A stretch of DNA of 8,978 nucleotides from an uncultured Collinsella sp. (lineage in GTDB: Bacteria; Actinomycetota; Coriobacteriia; Coriobacteriales; Coriobacteriaceae), in contig CATZRJ010000057.1 of the NCBI GenBank assembly GCA_958423535.1, positions 1-8,978 on the forward strand. The letters run 5' to 3'. The notes beneath the pieces were generated by a model. It worked only from the letters and a program-made list of their open reading frames with translations, was not told the DNA's origin and made no database searches. This document shows positions 1-6,025 of the stretch, piece after piece (the stretch's first letter is position 1; each line of letters begins with the position of its first letter). Position numbers and translations under genes: made by a program.

Positions 1-260
1 CGCAGGATCATGTCGGGGTTGGGAATACCGTGGACCACGGCATCGTTGATCGATGCGCAAATGGTCCCCGGGAAACCGCCGTAGCCCTTAAAGGCAGGGG
101 TGCCGCCATGCATGCGGATAATCTGCTCCGCAAGCTGATCGAGCTCGAAGGTCGACACGCCGGGGCGAACCATGGCTCCAACGTGGCGGAGCGCCATCTT
201 AGATAGCGCTCCTGCCTTCTTCATCTGCTCAATTTGCGTTGCAGACTTAATCTTGATCAT
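1..260 (-). CDS. map: Methionine aminopeptidase type I, N-terminal part (runs off the left edge)
   Basis: Cytosolic metalloprotease that removes the initiator methionine from nascent proteins. Only the first 86 codons are present. The translation begins MIKIKSATQIEQMKKAG, as usual for type I enzymes. It contains the family signature GYGGFPGTICASIN followed by AVVHGIPN, whose His is the conserved active-site histidine (His79 in E. coli numbering). The metal ligands further along lie outside the window. The ATG (260-258) overlaps the adk TGA stop as ATGA, and the sequence just upstream is a poor ribosome binding site, so translational coupling to adk is likely. The secY-adk-map order is the classic end of the spc operon in Gram-positive bacteria. 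Identity is clear; only the 3' end is unseen. Confidence 0.96.
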   Translation of the reverse strand, partial: MIKIKSATQIEQMKKAGALSKMALRHVGAMVRPGVSTFELDQLAEQIIRMHGGTPAFKGYGGFPGTICASINDAVVHGIPNPDMIL

Positions 261-883
261 AGACCGAGAGCCTCTTTGACATCCCCGTACACGGTCTCGC
301 GAGCCTGGTCACCGTTGACCGACTTGAGCAGACCCTGGCCACGATAGTAGTCGACGAGCGGGCTCGTGGACTTCTCGTAGACGTCGAGACGGTTCTTGAT
401 GGTCTCGGGCTTGTCGTCGTCGCGCTGATACATCTCGCCACCACACTTGGGGCAGGTAGCATCGGCAGCGGTGCCGGTGTAACCGCAGGCGCGGCAGGTG
501 CGACGAGAAGACAGACGGTCGATGATGACCTCGGGGGCCACGTCGACCAGAAGGGCGCAGTCAATCTCGCGACCCATGGCAGAGAGCTCGGAATCGAGCG
601 TCACAGCCTGAGCGGTGTTGCGCGGGAAGCCATCGAGGATGAAACCCTGCTGGGCGTCATCGGCGGCAAGGCGCTCCTTGACAAGGTCGATCACGAGCTG
701 GTCGGGAACGAGCTCGCCGGCGTCCATGTACTTCTTAGCCTGAATACCAAGCTCGGTGCCACCCTTGACGGCAGCACGCAGCAGGTCGCCCGTGGAAATG
801 TGAGCGACGCCGAACTCGGCGACGAGCTCCTGTGCGACGGTGCCCTTACCGGCACCCGGAGCTCCGAGCAATACGAGGTTCAT
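257..883 (-). CDS. adk: Adenylate kinase with a cysteine-rich (zinc-type) LID
   Basis: Catalyses ATP + AMP to 2 ADP in the cytosol. The 208-residue protein has the P-loop GAPGAGKGT (residues 7-15), the AMP-binding STGDLLR (30-36) and the FILDGFPRN motif (81-89). The LID domain carries Cys130, Cys133, Cys144 and Cys147 (two CxxC pairs), the zinc-binding arrangement of Gram-positive adenylate kinases. The pairs are only 10 residues apart, against about 16 in Bacillus enzymes, so the LID is short. I chose ATG 883 because a consensus AGGAGG (896-891) lies 7 nt upstream. The in-frame TTG at 889 is only 1 nt from that site and is rejected. It starts 18 nt after secY and overlaps map by 4 nt. Confidence 0.97.
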   Translation of the reverse strand: MNLVLLGAPGAGKGTVAQELVAEFGVAHISTGDLLRAAVKGGTELGIQAKKYMDAGELVPDQLVIDLVKERLAADDAQQGFILDGFPRNTAQAVTLDSELSAMGREIDCALLVDVAPEVIIDRLSSRRTCRACGYTGTAADATCPKCGGEMYQRDDDKPETIKNRLDVYEKSTSPLVDYYRGQGLLKSVNGDQARETVYGDVKEALGL

Positions 884-901
884 GAGCAATCCTCCTCTAG
901 C

Positions 902-2188
902 CTATTTAAAGAATCCATCGTAATCATACATCTTGATCTGGCCTTCGAGCTTGTCGACCGTGTCGAGCACGACGCCGACCATGATGAGGATGGACGTGCC
1001 GCCAAATGCCTGGATCAGCTGGTTACCCGTAAAGGAGAAGATGATCGAAGGCACGATGGCGATGAGCGCCAAGAAGACAGCGCTGGGAAGCGTGATCTTG
1101 TTGAGCGCGTTCTTGATGTAGGCCGCGGTAGCCCTGCCCGGACGGACGCCCGGAATAAAGCCGCCCTGCTTCTTAAGGTTGTCGGCCGTGTCATCGGGGT
1201 TGAACACCATGGAGGTGTAGAAGTACGCGAAGAACACGATGAGGACAACATTAAGCACCCAGTTGAGCCAACCGGTCGAAAGCGCAGAGGCAACTGCCTG
1301 AATCCAGCCGATGCCGGGGAAGAACACGGCAATCTGGGCCGGGAAGTACAGCAGCGCCGAAGCGAAGATGATCGGCACGACGCCCGCGGTGTTGACCTTG
1401 ATGGGCAGGTAGGTGGTCTGGCCACCCATCATGCGACGGCCCACGACGCGCTTGGCGTAGGAGACCGGGATGCGGCGCTGGCCGCGCTCAAGGAAAACGA
1501 TCAGCGGGATGACCAGCAAGATGATGGCGCAGATGATCACCATGGTGATGATGCCACCTGCGTTACCCTCGGTGCTGGAGAAAATCGCCTGCGGAAGACC
1601 GGCCATGATGTTCGCGAAGATGATCAGCGACATGCCATTGCCGATACCGCGCTGGGTGATGAGCTCACCAATCCACATGATCAGCATGGCGCCCGCGGTG
1701 AGCGTACCGACGATCATGAGGTCGAAGATGACCTCGGGAGCACCGGCACCGTTGAAGCTAATGCCGAAGCTCTTAAAGAGGAAGAGGTAACCCACGGAGT
1801 TGAGGATAGCCAGAGCCAAGGTGAGGTAACGCGAATACTGCGTAATCTTGGTCTGACCGACCTCGCCCTCGCGGGCAAGCTCATGCAGGGAAGGCACGAC
1901 GGCCTGGAGCATCTGGAGGATAATCGAGCTCGTGATGTACGGCATGATGCCCAAAGAGAACACCGAGACATAGCTCAACGCGCCACCAGAGAAAAGATTC
2001 AGGAGGGCCATAGCACCTGCGGCGACCGAGTTGCTCCCGGTCGAGAAAAGGCCCAGCATCCCCTGGAAGGGAATGCCGGGCACAGGAACGTGCGCACCAA
2101 TGCGGTACACGACGAGCATAGCTATGGTAAAAAGAATCTTTTCGCGCAGTTCTTTGATGCGGAAAGCATTCTTAAGACCATTTAGCAC
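902..2188 (-). CDS. secY: Preprotein translocase subunit SecY
   Basis: Channel-forming subunit of the Sec translocon in the cytoplasmic membrane, acting with SecE, SecG and SecA. The 428 residues match the usual family length and show the ten-helix pattern. Visible landmarks are KNAFRIKELREKILFT leading into helix 1 (about 18-38), the IGAHVPVPGI motif (30-39), the TM2 segment around GIMPYITSSI (80-89), and the basic cytoplasmic loop ERGQRRIPV (234-242) with YAKRVVGRRM. The conserved NPDDTADNLKKQGGFIPGVR (330-349) precedes helix 9. The start is GTG at 2188, overlapping the end of rplO by 7 nt. An AAAGG-like site lies about 10 nt upstream. A nearby ATG is out of frame. Translational coupling to rplO is likely. 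Confidence 0.97.
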   Translation of the reverse strand: MLNGLKNAFRIKELREKILFTIAMLVVYRIGAHVPVPGIPFQGMLGLFSTGSNSVAAGAMALLNLFSGGALSYVSVFSLGIMPYITSSIILQMLQAVVPSLHELAREGEVGQTKITQYSRYLTLALAILNSVGYLFLFKSFGISFNGAGAPEVIFDLMIVGTLTAGAMLIMWIGELITQRGIGNGMSLIIFANIMAGLPQAIFSSTEGNAGGIITMVIICAIILLVIPLIVFLERGQRRIPVSYAKRVVGRRMMGGQTTYLPIKVNTAGVVPIIFASALLYFPAQIAVFFPGIGWIQAVASALSTGWLNWVLNVVLIVFFAYFYTSMVFNPDDTADNLKKQGGFIPGVRPGRATAAYIKNALNKITLPSAVFLALIAIVPSIIFSFTGNQLIQAFGGTSILIMVGVVLDTVDKLEGQIKMYDYDGFFK

Positions 2189-2631
2189 GGCAGCTCGACC
2201 TTTCCGCCGGCGGCCTCGATCTTGGCCTGCGCAGAGGCGCTGACCTTGTCGACCTTGACCGTGAACTTCTTGGTGAGCTCACCATTGCCGAGCACCTTGA
2301 CGGGCTCGAACTCGCTCTTGGTGATGCGAGCGGCCTTAAGAGCGGCACCGTCGATCACAGCGCCGTCCTCGAACTTACGCTCGAGACGCTCGACGTTGAC
2401 AGCGGTGTACTCGATACGACGGGGGTTGCGGAAGCCAGGAAGCTTGGGCAGGCGCATAGCCAGCGGAGTCTGGCCACCCTCGAAGCCGGCACCCTTGGTG
2501 CCACCAGAGCGAGAACCCTGGCCCTTCTGGCCGCGGCCAGAAGTGGTGCCGTGACCCGAAGAATTGCCACGGCCGACGCGCTTGCGGTTCTTGGTGGAAC
2601 CGGGCGCGGGAGTAAGATCGTGAAGCTGCAT
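2182..2631 (-). CDS. rplO: 50S ribosomal protein L15
   Basis: Large-subunit ribosomal protein that assembles late and contacts 23S rRNA. The 149-residue length is typical. The basic, glycine-rich N-terminal extension contains the family motifs KRVGRG (17-22), SSGHGTTSGRGQKGQ (24-38) and GFEGGQTPL (49-57), followed by RLPKLPGF (60-67). The globular C-terminal domain ends in GGKVELPC. The ATG at 2631 follows a GAGGAG site that overlaps the rpmD stop region; rpmD ends 3 nt before it. The gene overlaps the GTG start of secY by 7 nt. Confidence 0.97.
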   Translation of the reverse strand: MQLHDLTPAPGSTKNRKRVGRGNSSGHGTTSGRGQKGQGSRSGGTKGAGFEGGQTPLAMRLPKLPGFRNPRRIEYTAVNVERLERKFEDGAVIDGAALKAARITKSEFEPVKVLGNGELTKKFTVKVDKVSASAQAKIEAAGGKVELPC

Positions 2632-2634
2632 TTG

Positions 2635-2817
2635 CTACTCCTCTACAATCTCGACAAGGTGCTTGACCTTGAAGATCATGCCGCGGACGGACTCGTTGTC
2701 AGCAATCTCGCGAACCTCGCGGATCCTGTGGAGACCGAGGGCACGGACAGTACGGACCTGGTCCTGCTTGCAACCATTGGTGCTGCGGACCTGCTTGATC
2801 TTGATGGTGTCAGCCAT
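2635..2817 (-). CDS. rpmD: 50S ribosomal protein L30
   Basis: Small large-subunit protein of 60 residues, the normal bacterial length. The sequence reads TIKIKQVRSTNGCKQDQV then RTVRALGLHRIREVREIADN, matching the conserved L30 pattern (K-Q-x-R-S-x-I/N-G near the N-terminus and L-G-L-x-R/K-I in the middle). It lies between rpsE (2 nt gap) and rplO (3 nt gap), its standard place. The ATG start is at 2817. Some bacterial lineages lack L30; this one keeps it. Confidence 0.96.
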   Translation of the reverse strand: MADTIKIKQVRSTNGCKQDQVRTVRALGLHRIREVREIADNESVRGMIFKVKHLVEIVEE

Positions 2818-2819
2818 GC

Positions 2820-3344
2820 TTAGTTCTCCTTACCGACGAACATCTCGGAGACCGTCAGGCCACGGCGAGCCGCGACGTCCTCAGGGCTGGAGAGCTCCTT
2901 GAGGCCCTCGACGGCAGCCTTGATGATGTTGAGGCCGTTGTCGGTACCGAGGGACTTGGACAGGACGTTCTTGATGCCAGCAAGCTCGAAGAGGGGGCGC
3001 ACAGCGCCGCCGGCGATAACGCCGGTACCCTCGACAGCGGGCTTGATGATGATGCGGCCGGCACCAAAGTGACCGAGAACCTCGTGCGGGATGGTGCCCT
3101 GATCGGTCACCGGCACGTGGAACATGTTCTTCTTGGCATCGAGAGACGCCTTGGAGATGGCCAGGGGCACCTCAGCGGACTTGCCCATGCCAACGCCGAC
3201 GTTGCCCTTGCCGTCGCCAACGACGACGAGAGCGACGAGGCTCATGCGACGACCACCCTTGACGGTCTTCGACACGCGGTTGATGTAAACGACGCGCTCC
3301 TCGAACTCGGAGGCCTCGCGCTGCTGCTTCTGATTACGAGCCAT
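2820..3344 (-). CDS. rpsE: 30S ribosomal protein S5
   Basis: Small-subunit protein involved in decoding fidelity and mRNA unwinding at the entry site. The 174 residues contain the S5 double-stranded RNA-binding domain with INRVSKTVKGGRRMSLVALV (21-40) and VVGDGKGNVGVGMGKSAEVP (41-60). The C-terminal domain has HEVLGHFGAGRI (87-98) and EGTGVIAGGAVR (105-116). The VKGG loop (28-31), where spectinomycin-resistance changes occur in other bacteria, looks wild type. ATG 3344 is preceded by a full AGGAGGT about 9 nt upstream, overlapping the rplR stop region. The gap to rplR is 14 nt and to rpmD 2 nt. Confidence 0.97.
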   Translation of the reverse strand: MARNQKQQREASEFEERVVYINRVSKTVKGGRRMSLVALVVVGDGKGNVGVGMGKSAEVPLAISKASLDAKKNMFHVPVTDQGTIPHEVLGHFGAGRIIIKPAVEGTGVIAGGAVRPLFELAGIKNVLSKSLGTDNGLNIIKAAVEGLKELSSPEDVAARRGLTVSEMFVGKEN

Positions 3345-3358
3345 GTGCTACATACCTC

Positions 3359-3727
3359 CTAGAACTCGAGACCGGCGGCACGAGCACCGTCGGCGAGGGC
3401 CTTGACGCGGCCATGGTAGATACGGCCACCGCGATCGAAGGCGACCTTGGTGATGCCGGCCTCGATGGCGCGCTTGCCAACGAGCTGACCGACCTTCTCC
3501 GCAGCCTCCTTGTTCGAGGTGTGGGTGCCCTTGAACTCGGCCTCGAGGGTCGAGGCAGAGACGAGCGTCAGGCTGGAGCCCTTGCTGTCGTCGATGATCT
3601 GGGCATAGATGTTGGCGTTAGTACGGGTCACGCGAAGACGCGGACGCTCGGCGGTACCCGAGACCTTGCCGCGAACACGACGCTGACGACGCTTGAGGCC
3701 TTCCAGCTTCGCCTTATGCTTGTTCAT
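3359..3727 (-). CDS. rplR: 50S ribosomal protein L18
   Basis: Binds 5S rRNA together with L5 and L25 in the central protuberance. The 122 residues have the basic N-terminus (KRRQRRVRGKVSGTAERPRL, 12-31), RTNANIYAQIIDD (35-47) and the hallmark C-terminal stretch FDRGGRIYHGRVKALADGAR (98-117) followed by AAGLEF. Start ATG 3727 has an AGGAG about 7 nt upstream. A 75-nt gap with a hairpin separates it from rplF. Confidence 0.97.
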   Translation of the reverse strand: MNKHKAKLEGLKRRQRRVRGKVSGTAERPRLRVTRTNANIYAQIIDDSKGSSLTLVSASTLEAEFKGTHTSNKEAAEKVGQLVGKRAIEAGITKVAFDRGGRIYHGRVKALADGARAAGLEF

Positions 3728-3755
3728 ACGTAAACTCCTAAAAAGGTTGATCTTG

Positions 3756-3777
3756 CCAGCACCTGACGGGGTGCTGG
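3756..3777 (-). other. Hairpin in the rplF-rplR gap
   Basis: CCAGCACC (3756-3763) and GGTGCTGG (3770-3777) are perfect 8-bp inverted arms with a 6-nt loop, in the 75-nt gap between rplF and rplR. The transcript continues without a U-run, so full termination is unlikely. An RNA processing or 3'-end stabilising role is possible. Confidence 0.55.
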
Positions 3778-3802
3778 TCTTATGCGAGTGAGTCGGTTAC
3801 GA

Positions 3803-4339
3803 CTACTTGGCGGCCTTACCCAGCTTGCGGCGGATGTGCTCGCCAACATAGTGGATACCCTTGCCCTTGTAAGGCTCGGGAGGACGATGACCGCGGATCT
3901 CAGCGGCGATCTGACCGACCTGCTGCTTGTTGATACCCTTGACGTTCACGTGGGTGTTGTCGGGAACCTCGAAGGTGATACCCTCGGGAGCCTCGACGAT
4001 CACGGGGTGCGAGAAGCCCAGGGAGAACTCGAGGTTCTTGCCCTTCTGCTGCACGCGGTAACCGACGCCGGCGAGCTCGAGCTTCTTCTCGAAGCCCTCG
4101 GAAACGCCAACAACCATGTTGTGGATGAGGGCGCGGGTGAGGCCGTGGCGGGCACGGGTCTCACGCTCGTCGTCGGGACGGGAAACGGTGAGGACGTTGT
4201 CCTCGACGTTGATAGCGAGCTTCTCAAAGACATCGAGCTCGAGCTGGCCCTTGGGGCCCTTGACGACAACGTTGTTGCCGTTGACTGCCACTTCGACTCC
4301 GGCGGGAATCTGGACAGGCTTATTACCGATACGAGACAC
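3803..4339 (-). CDS. rplF: 50S ribosomal protein L6
   Basis: Large-subunit protein near the L7/L12 stalk base and sarcin-ricin loop. The 178 residues begin MSRIGNKPVQIPAGVEV and have the KGPKGQLEL motif (28-36) of the first L6 fold. The second fold holds ELAGVGYR (88-95), LGFSHPV (107-113) and the signature RGHRPPEPYKGKGIHYVGE (149-167). The start is GTG at 4339, with AAAGGAG about 6 nt upstream. rpsH ends 33 nt before it. Confidence 0.97.
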   Translation of the reverse strand: MSRIGNKPVQIPAGVEVAVNGNNVVVKGPKGQLELDVFEKLAINVEDNVLTVSRPDDERETRARHGLTRALIHNMVVGVSEGFEKKLELAGVGYRVQQKGKNLEFSLGFSHPVIVEAPEGITFEVPDNTHVNVKGINKQQVGQIAAEIRGHRPPEPYKGKGIHYVGEHIRRKLGKAAK

Positions 4340-4372
4340 GGTGATCTCCTTTCCTTCTACCTACCGAGCGAA

Positions 4373-4771
4373 TTACCAGACGTAAGCGATGATCTCGCCG
4401 CCGACGTTGTGCTTGCGAGCATCGCGGTCGGTCATGACGCCATGGCTGGTGGAAATAATGGCGGTACCAAGGCCACCGCGGACGCGGGGCATGTCGGCAA
4501 CGCCGGTGTACTTACGCAGGCCCGGCTTGGAAATGCGGCGGATGCCGTTGATGACCTTAGCCTTCTTGGGACCATACTTAAGCGTGATGTGCAGAGTCTT
4601 CTGGGGAACGGTGTCCTCGACATCGTAGCCCTCGATGTAGCCCTCCTCGTGCAGAACACGAGCGATCTCGACGAGCTTCTTGCTGCTCGGCATGGAGACC
4701 GTGGCCTTGTTCACAGAGTTAGCGTTACGGATGCGCGTAAGCATATCTGCGATCGGGTCTGTAAGGTTCAT
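4373..4771 (-). CDS. rpsH: 30S ribosomal protein S8
   Basis: Primary 16S rRNA-binding protein; in E. coli it is also the translational repressor of the spc operon. The 132 residues start MNLTDPIADMLTRIRNAN (1-18), the conserved S8 N-terminus. The C-terminal RNA-binding domain ends STSHGVMTDRDARKHNVGGE (107-126) then IIAYVW. ATG 4771 follows AAGGAG about 7 nt upstream. The 119-nt gap to rpsN is the largest in the operon and includes a small hairpin. Whether S8 regulates this operon cannot be told from the sequence. Confidence 0.97.
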   Translation of the reverse strand: MNLTDPIADMLTRIRNANSVNKATVSMPSSKKLVEIARVLHEEGYIEGYDVEDTVPQKTLHITLKYGPKKAKVINGIRRISKPGLRKYTGVADMPRVRGGLGTAIISTSHGVMTDRDARKHNVGGEIIAYVW

Positions 4772-4813
4772 ACAGATTCTCCTTCGTTCTTGATGAACAC
4801 GTGCTCTTGGTTC

Positions 4814-4834
4814 TTCGCCGCCCTTAACGGCAAA
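4814..4834 (-). other. Small hairpin in the rpsN-rpsH gap
   Basis: On the minus-strand transcript, TTTGCCG pairs with CGGCGAA (seven pairs, one of them G-U) around a 7-nt loop, inside the 119-nt gap. No U-run follows. Function unknown; it is one of three hairpins placed in consecutive larger gaps of this operon. Confidence 0.4.
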
Positions 4835-4890
4835 GCCTAACTAGCGCGTTTTCCCTGTTCCAAACGGATGCTTGAAACGCTGGTAGTGAC

Positions 4891-5076
4891 TTACCAGCTG
4901 GCCTTCTTAACGCCGGGAAGCTCGCCCTTGAGTGCAAGCTCACGGAAGCAGACACGGCACAGGCCGAACTTGCGGTACACAGAGTGCGGACGGCCGCAGC
5001 GCTGGCAGCGCGTGTACTCACGAGTAGAGAACTTCTGCTTGCGATTGCACTTGACGATCATCGATGTCTTAGCCAC
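4891..5076 (-). CDS. rpsN: 30S ribosomal protein S14, short zinc-binding type
   Basis: Small-subunit head protein. At 61 residues it is the short, zinc-binding paralogue (rpsZ/type Z) rather than the roughly 100-residue zinc-free form. Cys24-Cys27 (CQRC) and Cys40-Cys43 (CRVC) form the zinc site, and the tail ends LPGVKKASW as expected. The start is GTG at 5076 with a perfect AGGAGG about 6 nt upstream. A zinc-free S14 copy elsewhere in the genome, if present, would probably be under zinc control; none is in this window. Confidence 0.97.
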   Translation of the reverse strand: MAKTSMIVKCNRKQKFSTREYTRCQRCGRPHSVYRKFGLCRVCFRELALKGELPGVKKASW

Positions 5077-5113
5077 TTATATCCTCCTCACATAGAGTAT
5101 TGTTCGCCCCAAA

Positions 5114-5137
5114 CGCCGCCCCCTTGTGGGAACGGCG
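5114..5137 (-). other. Strong hairpin in the rplE-rpsN gap
   Basis: On the minus-strand transcript, CGCCGTTCCC pairs with GGGGGCGGCG around an ACAA loop, giving a 10-bp stem with eight Watson-Crick and two G-U pairs. It sits in the 79-nt gap after rplE. No U-run follows it, so it is more likely an mRNA stability or processing element than a terminator. Confidence 0.6.
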
Positions 5138-5155
5138 CTTATAGGGCAGGTGAAC

Positions 5156-5713
5156 CTATTTCTTGAACGGGAAACCGAAGGCGTCCAGAAGGGCCTTGGC
5201 CTCCTCATCGGTGTTGGCGGTGGTCACGAAAGTGATGTCCATACCACGCTGGTGATCGACGGAGTCGAAGTCGATCTCGGGGAAGATGAGCTGCTCGGTG
5301 ACGCCCATGGAGAAGTTACCACGGCCGTCGAAGCTCTTGGCGGAGATGCCGCGGAAGTCGCGGATGCGGGGGATCGCGACGGAGGTCAGACGATCGAAGA
5401 ACTCCCACATACGGTCGCCACGCAGGGTAACCTTGCAGCCGATCGGCATACCAGCGCGCAGGCGGAAGGTAGCGATGGACTTGCGGGCACGGGTGATCAT
5501 CGGCTGCTGGCCGGTGATGGCGCGCAGGTCGCGCACGGCACCGTCGATGGCCTTGGAATCGGTAGCGGCCTCGCCGACACCCATGTTCACGACGATCTTC
5601 TCAAACTTGGGGATCATCATGACGTTCTCGTACTGGAACTTGTCCTGAAGCTGCTGCTTGACCTCGTTGTTGTACTTGGTCTTCAGACGCGGCACATACT
5701 TCTCTTCTGCCAT
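5156..5713 (-). CDS. rplE: 50S ribosomal protein L5
   Basis: Binds 5S rRNA and contacts the P-site tRNA from the central protuberance. The 185 residues include KIVVNMGVGEA (39-49), AITGQQPMITRARKSIATFR (65-84), the stretch GMPIGCKVTLRG (88-99), and IPRIRDFRGIS (114-124), ending RGMDITFVTTA (156-166) and DAFGFPFKK. ATG 5713 follows AAGGAG about 8 nt upstream. It is the first gene of the run. rplX (L24) and rplN (L14), which normally precede it, are not in the 312 bp upstream, so this gene probably has its own promoter. Confidence 0.97.
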   Translation of the reverse strand: MAEEKYVPRLKTKYNNEVKQQLQDKFQYENVMMIPKFEKIVVNMGVGEAATDSKAIDGAVRDLRAITGQQPMITRARKSIATFRLRAGMPIGCKVTLRGDRMWEFFDRLTSVAIPRIRDFRGISAKSFDGRGNFSMGVTEQLIFPEIDFDSVDHQRGMDITFVTTANTDEEAKALLDAFGFPFKK

Positions 5714-5850
5714 TGTTCACTCCTTCTTGGGGTTTTAAGCACGGGGCGTGGCCACGATGGGTTGTCCTCGTGCCTCCTGGCTGCATCCGCGCCGCTCATG
5801 GCATTTCGCGGTTTGGACTCGACGCAGCAGGAGCCGACAAAACAATCGGT

Positions 5851-5879
5851 ACTATACGCGCATTGGGTGCGTATTTCCA
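5851..5879 (-). promoter_or_regulatory. Candidate sigma-70 promoter for the rplE-map run
   Basis: On the minus strand, TGGAAA (5879-5874, four of six matches to TTGACA) is followed after 17 nt by TATAGT (5856-5851, five of six matches to TATAAT). Transcription would start near 5844 and give a leader of about 130 nt before the rplE ATG. It is the best promoter-like site in the gap and would explain how the run is expressed without the usual upstream genes. A 5-bp inverted repeat, TACGC-N9-GCGTA (5855-5873), fills the spacer. Confidence 0.5.
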
Positions 5880-5940
5880 GAAAAACCTCGTCTGCCTGCA
5901 CAACTCCACAACTCCCCCGCACAAATGGATCCCGAAAAGC

Positions 5941-6007
5941 AGTTGCGGTGAAATAGGGACTGTTTGGCGGCCTAACAGGCTTAAACAATCCGTATTTCAC
6001 CGCAACT
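5941..6007. repeat. 67-nt imperfect palindrome downstream of xdhC (REP-like or terminator)
   Basis: The two 25-bp arms are 5941-5965 and 5983-6007. The outer 15 bp, AGTTGCGGTGAAATA, are perfectly inverted. The next 10 bp pair except at two positions (5956/5992 and 5960/5988). A 17-nt centre contains its own small GCCT/AGGC hairpin. On the minus strand it starts 18 nt after the xdhC stop and is followed by GCTTTTCGG, so it may act as a terminator of xdhC. The length and symmetry also suit a REP doublet. Confidence 0.8.
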
Positions 6008-6025
6008 TAATTGGTGGGGATGCGA

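Larger units (their letters stand above)
5714..6025. other. 312-bp gene-free region between xdhC and rplE
   Basis: Both flanking genes read on the minus strand. No convincing coding sequence is seen: the open frames that cross it resemble no known protein and overlap rplE or xdhC out of frame. From right to left on the minus strand it contains the 67-nt palindrome after xdhC, a tandem 8-bp direct repeat (ACAACTCC twice, 5900-5915 as read on the plus strand), a sigma-70 promoter candidate, and a leader of roughly 130 nt before rplE. No remnant of rplX or rplN was recognised. Confidence 0.8.

Noticed and set aside
884..889. TTG start two codons upstream for adk
   Set aside because: The Shine-Dalgarno sequence would be only 1 nt away; the ATG at 883 has normal spacing and gives the standard MNLVLLGAPG start.
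800..2185. 461-residue plus-strand open frame across secY and the start of adk
   Set aside because: It is antisense to two unmistakable genes, is rich in Asp, His, Arg and Glu in the way antisense frames of high-GC genes are, and shows no family motif.
3782..4840. 352-residue plus-strand open frame across rplF and rpsH
   Set aside because: Antisense shadow of two ribosomal protein genes with low-complexity Leu/Asp/Val composition and no recognisable domain.
5126..5956. 276-residue plus-strand open frame across rplE and the gene-free gap
   Set aside because: Mostly antisense to rplE, with composition typical of an antisense frame. The part in the gap has no motif, and it has no upstream ribosome binding site of note.
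5683..6000. 105-residue minus-strand frame in the leader region upstream of rplE
   Set aside because: It spans the palindrome, promoter and leader and overlaps rplE out of frame; no resemblance to L24 or any other family was seen.
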